Assembly: GCA_021399445.1 (NCBI GenBank)
Contig: JAJTUQ010000006.1
Span: forward strand, 620,001-684,000
DNA: 64,000 bases
Direction: 5' to 3'
Source: Xylogone sp. PMI_703
Lineage: Eukaryota; Ascomycota; Leotiomycetes
This document shows, piece by piece, positions 54,134-64,000 of the stretch (position 1 is its first letter; every line of letters begins with the position of its first letter). The notes below the pieces were generated by a model. That model saw nothing but the letters and a program-made list of their open reading frames with translations, was not told the origin of the DNA and did not search any database. Both the position numbers and the translations under genes were made by a program.

Positions 54134-56262
54134 ATGAGTCTATTGGCACCTAATCCGATCGATATCAACGAGATGTCAAATCCCTATGTCTTACAGGAAT
54201 CTTACGAGCTCTTTAATGACTGCCTGACGGCGCTCGATGGACCGGCCGTAGACGAGCCGGTGTCATACACCCAAATTCCAGTACCGCATCTGTCCCATGC
54301 TTCTCAGCCACTTCATTCCAATCCACCTCATAATGTCGACATCCAAATCATGTCGGCAAGTCCAATAGCACCACCGACAATTCCACGAAAGAGAAAGGCT
54401 CCAACATTGCGTGCGGACGCTTGGGAGCCTTATAAAGACCGGATCATACAGCTCCACATCAAACAAGAGCTACCGCTTCCCAAAGTTATGGACATTATTC
54501 AGCAGGAGTTTGGTTTTTCGGCAGAGTATGTTTTCCTCATCGCAGAAGAGTATAATGGACTTCTAACGTACTGATATGACTTTACTTTCAAGGCTACGGC
54601 AATATCGAAGACGTATAACGCAATGGAACCTGGACAAGAATGTCAAGAAGAGAGAGATGAAAGCAATCGTTAGGAAACGGCAACGCAGGAAAATACTCGA
54701 AGTTGACAAGAAAGAGTTAGTCTTTACAGTTAGAGGTAACAAAGTTGATGCACAGAAGATTGAGAGGTGGATGAAAAGGAATGGTGTTTCTGAAAGCCTT
54801 CCCTACCATCCCAGCCCTGATATATGTGAGTTAATATAGAAAGAACGTTGTCTACATGCAATGCTAACATGCCGAAGCCTCCCAAAGAGCTGCAGCTACT
54901 CCATCTGACGTGTTTTGTCGAACTATCTCCGAATGTGGTTTGACTCCTGCACATTCTGTAGCAACGCCAGTATTCTCACCAAGAAGCATTATGAGTGTCG
55001 CCCGCACCGCAGAAGTTGCCTCTCCAACCCCCTCAATATCAAGTAGAGTTCAGCTTCAAAGCAGCACCTTTTCTGGGCACAGTCCGCCTCCTATCCACCT
55101 ACCACTTCCAGGATTCTCTCATGACTCTCCCCATGCCCCGAAGATCTTCCAAGATAACTTGATATCGATACAGTCATACCTCTTTTATGGCGCGCAGCCC
55201 CCAGAAATAGAGGACCCTGCACCAAATTCCCTAGGGGATAGGTATAGACAAGCAGACGAAGACCGTCTGCGAGAAAAAGTGTCTGAACTAGAAATGTTGT
55301 ACGGGCCTGACCACTTTGAGACTTTAGCCACATTATCTGAACTAGGCGAGGTGCTTATAGACCAAGGGAGATACCGATCTGCGGGAGAACTAGCTCGTGT
55401 ATTGGTAACCATCCGCCAAACTGCGAGTGGAGATGACGATGTTACCACTCTCGATGCCTTGGAACTTCTCGGACGGGTATTCACCTTCAAAGCCCTCTAT
55501 GACAAGTCTGAGGAACTGCACCAGCGAATATTTAGTTCCAGAAATGCGATACTGGGAAAGGAGCATCCTTCTACGCTAAAAAGCATGGCCAATCTGGGAT
55601 TGGTATATCACCATCAACATCGGTGGGCGGAAGCTGAAGGTTTGCAGGTTCAAGCGCTAGAATTGCGAAAGAGAATACTTGGGGCAGAGCACCCGGATAC
55701 TCTGGCTACCATGGCAGACCTGGCGGCGACGTATGGAGGTCAAGGTAGGCTTAAAGAAAATGAAGAGATAGGAAGACAAGTAATGGAAACACGAAAGAAG
55801 ATACTAGGAGAGTGGCATCCTTCCACACTGGAAAGCATGGACGATCTCGCCACGGTAATTGCACTTCAAGGTCGGCTGATAGAGGCTGCAGCGCTAGACG
55901 TACAAACGTTTGAAATGAGAAAGAGGATACTAGGACAAGAGCATCCAGATACGCTGGTTAGCATGGCCAACCTAGCGACGAGATATGTTAGACTAGGGCT
56001 GTTGCAGGAAGCTCAAGAGCTGCAAGCCGCAGATCTAAACATATCCCTAAGAGTGCTAGGAAAAGAGCATCCATCCACGTTGATGAGTATGCATAATCTC
56101 GCATATACGTTGAAGTGTAAAAACCAGAACCATGAAGCCATCTCGTTAATGCGAGAATGTTTCCAGATACGGAAGCGGATTCTCGGTCCTCATCATGTTG
56201 ATACGGGGGATTCACTTGAAACACTTAATGAATGGCAAATTAACAGGATTATGAATGCTTAG
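54134..56262 (+). CDS. Clr5-domain protein with kinesin-light-chain-type TPR repeats
   Basis: 669 aa in three exons (introns 54526-54592 and 54826-54877). A polar N-terminus is followed by a Clr5 domain (PF14420) at residues about 90-165: ADAWEPYKDRIIQLHIKQEL, MDIIQQEFGFSAE, RQYRRRITQWNLDKN. Clr5 is a short helical, probably DNA-binding fungal domain. After a Ser/Pro-rich linker the C-terminus carries about seven TPR units of the TPR_10/12 kind: ...KRILGAEHPDTLATMADLA, LGEWHPSTLESM, LGQEHPDTLVSMANLA, LGKEHPSTLMSMHNLA. Such repeats are common in fungal NLRs as sensor repeats. A protein joining Clr5 to TPRs without a nucleotide-binding domain may be a transcription factor or adaptor. The frame is intact. 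Confidence 0.88.
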
Positions 56263-57884
56263 AGACATATAACAGCTTATCTGCCAGAAGCTGTCCATAT
56301 GATCCGGCTTGATTCAGCCAGGCTTCGTCACGCCTTAATCGTCAAGGCTACTATATAAGTGTGAGTTATAAGCAATCTTTGTATGCCATGTTATGAATAA
56401 CTAATTGGCTTATTGAACAGTATTATCTGTGTGATTATGTCATGTCAAATAATAGAGCTGTATAAGTACAAAATAAAGAAAAACTAATCCTAAACTTTCT
56501 TGACAGTTTGACGATATAAATTGTATTAGTCAAGTAATAAAGGCATTTCATGTCAAGCCAATTTCTAGGTAACGCTCTACGCAGACGCGTTATCCACAAA
56601 GTGGGTATCTATATCAGGGGGAGGGGCCATATATAAGAGAGAGCTTCGAAAATGACAGGGACACGGGAGACGGTGATATAGATAGGGTCTTGAAAGCGGC
56701 CTGGTAGTAACATCAGGATCCGTATGTCATCTTTCCCTATCAACGAGGCATACTAGTATAGAGAGGACATGATGGCGATGAGGATGTTCAGAGGGTTGAC
56801 GTTGGAGCTTTCAAAGTACCAAGGAGGTTGACAAGACTGGGGCACAAGATAGCTTCACAGCTCATAGATTCGTGAACTGGCATGTGCATATACATGAAGG
56901 TATCGACCAGGAAGATCTCACTCGATATTGTACGAGGCTTCTATTTTGGCAGTCCAATTCTAAAAAATTCACCAGGCTGTAACCCCATCGTCTCTAAGCA
57001 CATCCCATACAGTCACCAGCATAGCAATAAGGCAACACAGATCCGAGAGTAACTTGAACACAGCCCTAATTATAACACCACGTCTTCAAAGATAGTCTCG
57101 GCAAGCTGAACATTGTATTCCTCAACATTAGTACTGCTTATCTCACTGTGTCATAATATGGATACAAGTACCTTCCATCTATCGACTCATTGTCCTTTCC
57201 AGAAATAGAAACCTCCTCTGGCATGTTACATATACAGCAAAGTGGAACGGAAGCTTTGTTCTCAAAAGCAATATATACTGCAATGTACCTTTATATTCTT
57301 ATAACACACAAATATTAATCTATTGTATAATAGATAATTCGATCTTGAATCTTTATCAATTACGATTAAGAATCATGATTTAAAGGTAACTTTAACCTAA
57401 AATTTTAAAAGAACTTAACGTGTGCTCCACTGAATCAATTAAAGCGTACAAGGCACAGAATGGGATTCATACTCTAGCTCAGTGGCTGGCTTAGCTCTTC
57501 CAGGCGCCACTCTAGCCCTCTTAGGCCTGCTCAGGTTTACTCAGGTTAACTGGCCACTACTCTTCCTTAAGAGCTAAAGTCTTGAAAATTAAAAGGAACC
57601 GGCCCGAGAAGAAACTATTATAGAATTGAGTGTAAGTATCTCGTTCACCCTTTTGAAGGAATTTATGATAAGGCCTAAGTCAGCTATCATGCCAGAGCTA
57701 AGGAGGCATAAATGGGGTTCATATAAGAGGTATTGCTGGAATCATTTCTTAACATATTCACATTTTTACATAATTGAGATCACACCAGTGATGCTGATGA
57801 TTTGAAATTAACTCTTTATTTATGAGGTCATTATAAATATCGGGCCGAAAGATGAAGAACACGTAAGATATATCATCAACCCCC
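56263..57884. other. Intergenic, no gene seen
   Basis: Convergent 3' interval of 1.6 kb. AT-rich near 57290-57420. Nothing recognised. Confidence 0.55.
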
Positions 57885-60587
57885 TCATCCAATGACTCTG
57901 CGTCCATATTGCCATCCAAGATCTGTCTTGGTAACTTCTCTTCTCATGCTGCGGTTCTTCTCCATCCGCTTCTCAGCAGTCCTCTTGGCGTCGGCATTTC
58001 TCTTTGCCTTCGCAGCACCAGACAGCTCGCTTCTCTTGGATGTCTTGCTGAATCCACCGTAAGCACAGGGCGAGCCATCAAAGGCAGCGCTGGCAGCAGC
58101 CTCCCACACCTTGGTTACATCAGTAATCATGTCTGGGGTCCAGAAGAGTCTGCAGTCACTTTCTTCTGCAACGAATTGTGCAGGAATAGCTTCTGCGACC
58201 TCATCCGGTAAGATAATATCTCTCAGATTGACACTGGTTGCTGTAGATCGCTCAACTGGCAGTAGGGTGAGATTAGACAAGATGGCCTTTTGCTCATCGG
58301 TAATAACACCATTTTCAATGGCAAATTGCGCGTTGGAATAGAAGCTGCCCCAGTCGTAGGATTGTCCACCTTTGACACCTCCCATACCTTGGATCAAGCC
58401 TGGCTGAGGACGGCCACCCATAGCGATGGTTTTCACGCCAGCATCATGGATCATGAACTCGGAAAAGAGAATACAAGTTGAAGCGCAGACACCATCGTAA
58501 AGCTGTACAAGAATATTCGTTAGCATACCATTAAGTTAAAGGGATCCTAATCAAGGGGGAGTGGACTCACGATAACAATGTTATCCGTCTCAAATGGCTG
58601 GGTGAAGTTCTTTCGGCTGCCATAACCAGTGATCTCCATTCCCATACCAAATGTGGTATTCACGGTGGTCAAAGGATCATTGAGGTCCCAGCGTACAAGA
58701 GCTGTATATGGGTCGCCTGCGTGGATTTCCGGTGCAAACTTGGACTCGAAAGTTGGGAAGTGTTGCTCAGTCAGATTATAATCGTACCTGTAGTTCCACC
58801 AGTTCTCAGCGAAGGAGATGATTGTTCCACTTGAAGTGTTTGGATCATAATCATCAGGAATGGAGGCACTGTAGACCTCAGCAAGCGCATCGAAAGCCGC
58901 GTTCTCACGGAAGCGAGTGTAGTCCCTCTGAAGAATCTGGGGGAAGAATTGTCTGAACACGTCGTATCCTTGGAGAATATAACCACCACCGTTAGCTTGT
59001 ACGTCGATCACAATCTTGGTCTTGCCATCAGCTTTAGCACCGGCAATGAAGTTCTGGACCACTGCCTGGAATTCGGATGGATCCTCATTCTCCATGGCAA
59101 GCATGGCAAGCACAGCAACATCTTCAAACCCAGGAGTTGTGAGATAATATCCAGAGACGATGCCGTCACCAGTGATGATGACAGGGTCTGGATAACCGGG
59201 AAGCGCATCTCCAGCAGCCGCAACCTGGGCAGATGCAATATCGTGCGCTGTACTGGCCGCAGCCTGACCTGTGCAGAACTTGGTATAGAAAGACTCGCCG
59301 TCGGTTACACCGGCGAAGCTCGCCTTGACATGAGCAACATTGTTGAGGCTGTAACTTGTTCCATTCTCGAAAGTAAAGCTAGTGGATGGGCCTGGGTAGA
59401 TATATCTTACGCGCCCATTGATGCTGAAATAACCAGTACCGGTACCACCAGCAACGTACGCCTTTTCGAAAAACATAGAGTTGTAAGCGGAATCAGCATC
59501 TTGGTTGTAAGAAGCTGTGTAGGCAAAATTGGCGACATAAGTAGCTGCATCTTCGCCATTGATTTGTGTGATGGGAGATGCAGTTGAAGGATCAGTCACG
59601 ATATCCTCTGATAACTGTTAGAACTATACGCGAAAGCCCAGGAATTGACCGCGTGACGCTCGAAAGGAGGCGAATATCACCAAGGTCCACTTACCATATG
59701 CATAGATCTTGGGCAGCTCCTTTCCATCCAGGCTGACGGACACAATTGGTAGCTGACGACCAAACTCAAGAGCCGCTGAAAGCAGATCAGGGTAGACCAC
59801 GAAATGGCCATCGTGAGCAGGAGCAAAGACCTGGTACAAGTCGGCCTGGAATGCATACTCATTGGCATACTTGTCAGCCACTAGATTGGCTCTAATAGTA
59901 GCAAGCTTGCCCAGCACATCATGGGGAGGATAGAAATAGGTGGAAGGAGGATCCTTCAGATACGCAAGATCTGTTCATTTTCTCGTCAGTGGGGTCTAAC
60001 AGAGGAAATTATAGATAACACTGCTTACCACTTTGGAACTCAAGATATGGTACGTAGGCATCCACCAAGGCAATTGCAGCCGTCTTGTTCAACGGAACAG
60101 AGTTGAGACACTCATAAGCCAGAGCAGCATCAACAGTTGGTGTAGCTAGATGAGGATCCAATTGTCAGGCAAACTTTCTTCAAGACTAGATCTTCTTCAG
60201 ATACTACAATCCGAGGAGCCACTTACCAGTCGCGGCAGCTTGCACAGCGCTGCTGCTACTGACTTTCCCGCATGCCTCCAAAGTTGAAGTTGCGGTAGTC
60301 GTCGTTGCCGGCGCAGAAGATGTAGTAGCCGGGGCAATACAGCTGCAGGCACTGGATACTCGTGCTGCTACATCACCGCCCTTGCAGTTGTTGACGGCAT
60401 AAGTTGGGAGACCAACTTCACCCGTGAGAGTAGCAGTAGTGTAGGTAGCACAGAAGGCCTGAGCAGATGCCAGACGACCAGGAATCTGCGTCGCGCGAAG
60501 AGCACGAAGACAATTATCGGCAGCACATTCTGCGTTTGCTAGAGCAGTCAATGAGGCCAAAGCCAAGAGGCTCAGAGAGGGCAACAT
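57885..60587 (-). CDS. Secreted S41-family (CPAF-like) peptidase
   Basis: 802 aa in five exons, ATG 60587, introns 60146-60226, 59971-60028, 59608-59694 and 58503-58570. The signal peptide (LPSLSLLALASLTALANA) is followed by a Cys-rich segment (ECAADNCLRALRATQ..., CSCI) and a Ser/Thr/Ala linker, usual in fungal secreted S41 proteins. The peptidase core has FVVYPDLLSAALEFGR, KIVIDVQANGGGY, and LYDGVCASTCILFSEFM, where the Ser in C-A-S-T is the likely nucleophile. It ends with a basic tail (KAKRNADAKRTAEKRMEKNR). S41 enzymes are serine endopeptidases related to tail-specific proteases. An extracellular role is inferred from the signal peptide. Confidence 0.92.
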
Positions 60588-63500
60588 CTTGACTTTCGCT
60601 CGCGTTCAACCGAGGTTGGCCAGCTACAAGAACAGGAAGCAATTCTCCTCGAGGGGCATCTTTCGGACCTTTATGGTCCCCATTATTGACCAACAACAGA
60701 CAAGGATAGCTCCCATCCTAGAAGGGCAGGTACAGAGCTCGGATTGTTGCCGTCTTGAGCAACGCTTCACGTAGCATGAGGCTTGGACAAAGCTCAACAA
60801 ACGGGGCCTGGGCGTACCAAGCTCCCATAGGCAGGCCATAGCCCGGCGCCTTGGTGCAGCGACGCAGGGGTCCATCTTGCCCTTGCAGTGCGACGACGCG
60901 ACTCTAAGGCTAAGAGGGGAGAAGAGACACGCAGAGATTCTGGGCCCTGCCCCGCAGATTTGGTTTGTCATTACTTACGGTCTTGTCTATCGTGCAAGGT
61001 CCAATCGTCCCGGAACTGTCTTTCCTTGGCTACTTGGGGACTGGTGGTTCAAAGATCCAAGTCCGCCACTTTTAGCAGTTGTTCGTGGTCATCAACATGA
61101 AAAGCAAACCGCTAGCTCACATTCGCGCTGCAGTACGGTGCCGAGCCCTTGGAAGTCGGTTTCAAAGTGGCACATACAGTAGGACAGTGCTGTAGCGAGA
61201 TGGCGATGGGCACTGCAACTACAGGTACCGTGAGACCTGCTGGGAGATCCCATATGAATAATAATAAGGCAATAAGCTGTGCCGGCGAGGTCGGTAAGTT
61301 GCAAGTTCTCGTGTTGAGCATAGTCAACCCTATCAGACAACCCTGGAGCCGGCTGCTGCGGCAGATCCAGCCCGCTCACTCCAGCTCCGGTATACAATGC
61401 GCAAGGAGCTATGTCTACTATGGTAATTATTCGCTGATAAGTCCTCCAAATACAGTTCCGGACGTCAGCGATAGGAAAAGATAAAGAGGAAGATAATCAG
61501 GAAGGTGTCTAACGATGCCAACACCTACACTTTCCCGCTTAGGCTAAGTCCCTGGAGCGCAGGCGGATGCCACGGCGGACGGGGCGCTTTCGGAGGCGTG
61601 CAGGGCCGTGGTCCGTCTGTCAGACGGATGAGTTTATTCAGGGCGAGTGCATAATATCTTTATGCCCGATTGAGTGTTGACATGGATATCACAATCCCAG
61701 TGCTGCAACGCTGGGCGATACCGAGATATTAATACGCTGGACAGTCCTGGCAATTGAACTGTTGGCACCAACATTATTCTCTCCCTGCTGTGGTAATTAC
61801 GGCAGTTACTCCCATGCCTGATGCATGATTTATGCCTTGTCCTGCATAATATACGAATTCGCTGGCAATCTGGGCACCTCTTGGCACTTGCCTTTATGGA
61901 CGTTAGGCTCAGTCGCATCATCTTCCTCTTCCCCGCAACACTGAATGAATGCTGAGCTCCATACGGCATGAGGGCACAATACTGGAGCACTGTAATTGGT
62001 CTGTTATATTAATTATCCCTAACGCTAGCATAGCAATCTCTGAGAATCCCATCTTCCATTGCTCTCCTCGCACATAGATGCAATTTTGGATTCAAGGTAC
62101 CGGTATTAGTCTCCCGTATATAGTAATTTACCGAGAAGGCGCTATCTGGGTTGCTCTTGAGCAAAGTAGATTCCACTGCCTCGAAACTATCTATTTTCAT
62201 ACCGGCCATAATACTTTACACTCATGTTGTCTATGCACAATCGCGGAAACCTACGCAAAAGTGCCTCTTAAGGCAATGGATCCTATAGCGCACAGACAGC
62301 AGAGCATGAGATTGCATCTTTCCCCGTATACGAAATAACTCGCAATGCACCACAGTATCGGCCAGCTGGAATCATCTACCAAAGTAAACCACTATTTATG
62401 GGATAACCATTTGACGTAAGCAAACAGCTAACTTACGGTATTTCTACCGTATACGGATCCGTACGCAGGGTTTGACAACCGCTATCCGACATCCGACGGT
62501 AGAGACTCTCGCCCGTCATAGCGTAATTTTCGATACGGCAAATTCGAGATGCTACCGGTACGGCAGCAGCAGTTCCGACATAGGGAGAATAAGCCAGAAA
62601 AGTGGGATTGGGAGTTGACTTCTAAGCTTTTGTTGAGTAATAGACTGTGTGATGTCTACCAGTCGTGTAGGCTAAATGAATAGGTCATGATTCCAGCCTA
62701 TCAAAGCTTTACTTGCCCCCCGTTTCAGATGGATGTCTTTAGCCTTACGAGAAATAGTATGGATTTAATTTAGGAGAACGCTTAAGCTTCAACATTTATC
62801 GATCCCAAGTATTGTAGTTGAAGTTGTACAAGAGGAAGTGTAAACGGAATTATGCGAGGTTGACCCGGAAATGGCCTTATGAACCCATATTTTATACTGA
62901 TATGGGCTTAGCAGAGTATAGCCACAGGCCTATGCTGTAACATATCATAGGCATGAAAGCTCCTCGAGCAGTAGTATAGCGCGGTAATGCTTTTAGTTCT
63001 ACACTATAGTGCTAGATCAAAATTATCAAAGTAATCGTAGAGGAAGGAGTCTCAAGATCGTCCACCAGTTTGTGTTGGCCTGTGATCGTCTTGTAATTTT
63101 ACACCTTTTGATACTTCTCAAAAGCATGATGGTCAACTGCCCCTGATGACTTCCCAAGCTCAGAAGCTGACATATCCTTAGTCTGTAGAAGAGGGCAAGC
63201 TCGCGGATTAGAAGCTCTTTCAGATCAGCCTCCCTTGTACTTTCTTATCATGGTCCGGGTTCTTGGACATAAAGAGCCAATTTGTGAGAGTCCCCCTGTT
63301 GCCATGTGCAGTAGAACAGAAGAACTTCGTAGTCGTGGAGAATCAATGGTGTGGCAAGATGGATAGAAACATGTCCGAATATAAAAGTATTCAAATATTT
63401 TAAAATTTATCGAAGATTTCGTTAAGAATCGTTTTCAGTGAATTCGTCTGTCATACCTTTAGATAGAGTTAATCTTATATTTTATACTTTATAGAGCATC

Positions 63501-64000
63501 GTCTCAAAAGCTGTGTTTAGTACAACAGTTAACTCCATGGAATCTCTCATAAACTATTTCGGCTTGTAATTATCTTCTGAAGGCTGTAACTTACCTCTGG
63601 CTATATCTCACCTTATTAGAAGGTATAAGCTTGTGCATATAATATGCGGCCGATGTCTCTTGAAGAGCATAGACGTTCTTCAAGGACCATAAGTTGGAAC
63701 GATCAGAGAAGTTCAGTGGTGGGGCAGAACGAGGCATAAAGTGACGTCAGCATAAACTTCGAAATTTCTTTCGTTGTCATTCCTTAATCCCCTATGTTCA
63801 AGGAACTATTTCTAAGGAAATACTTCTGTATATATTAGATTTTCACATAGGAACTCTTACAATCCTACGTCTTTAGATAATTCTCATGAATCATAACTAT
63901 CCTCGTCTACTCAAAAGATAAAATGATATGATCTGATGATCTGAATACATATATAAATTATATTCATATCTCGTCACCTTGGACGATTTCATATCTCCAA
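60588..64000. other. 3.4-kb stretch without a recognisable gene
   Basis: Contains the promoter side of the S41 gene, a GC-rich patch at about 61550-61630, a cluster of short palindromes at 62430-62575, and AT-rich sequence from about 63360. None of the ORFs (for example 61149-61484 +, 61634-61990 -) shows a family pattern. Confidence 0.5.

Noticed and set aside
1..64000. CRISPR arrays, bacterial operons, rRNA genes
   Set aside because: None seen; the window is spliced eukaryotic DNA.

Overview
The window reads as nuclear DNA of a filamentous ascomycete (Pezizomycotina). The evidence is many short spliceosomal introns (about 45-120 nt), HET-domain proteins, a PNP-NACHT-ankyrin NLR, a Clr5-TPR protein, a DUF6604 protein, a fungal S41 peptidase and a BED-finger hAT transposon. 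A Leotiomycete is a guess from family flavour only. Gene models were spliced by hand; most close in frame, and splice sites are given where they matter.

Layout. 1-13 kb: the N-terminal part of a HET protein (-), a short-chain dehydrogenase with an in-frame TGA (-), a small NTF2-like gene (+), an eL30 ribosomal protein gene with a one-base frameshift (+), then a divergent pair of a secreted phosphoesterase/phospholipase C (-) and a membrane-anchored multicopper oxidase (+), and a small beta-trefoil-like gene with an in-frame TGA (-). 13-25 kb: an unrecognised single-exon gene (+), a PNP_UDP-NACHT-ANK NLR (-), a second HET protein (+), and a membrane-anchored TAP-like serine hydrolase (+). 25-33 kb: a small membrane protein (-), a complete 3.29-kb hAT transposon with 18-bp TIRs, 8-bp TSD and an apparently intact transposase, and a 948-aa DUF6604 protein (+).

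35-52 kb is the most unusual part. Four very small genes (64-92 aa, all +) alternate with two paralogous two-domain protein kinases (-) and a CorA-like membrane protein (-). The small genes share one architecture: a phase-0 intron, then an exon beginning M-R-H-N, which in three of the four is exactly 48 nt and followed by a second phase-0 intron. One member (47.7 kb) has lost nearly all sequence identity but keeps the exon layout. I know no name for this family.

52-64 kb: an AT-rich tract, a Clr5-TPR gene (+), a secreted CPAF-like S41 peptidase (-) and a 3.4-kb stretch without a recognisable gene.

HET proteins and NLRs belong to fungal allorecognition and programmed cell-death systems. The kinase / small-protein / CorA-like group lies in the same accessory neighbourhood, but a joint function is inference. 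Several genes in the first 16 kb carry single inactivating lesions. At least four introns use GC-AG borders.
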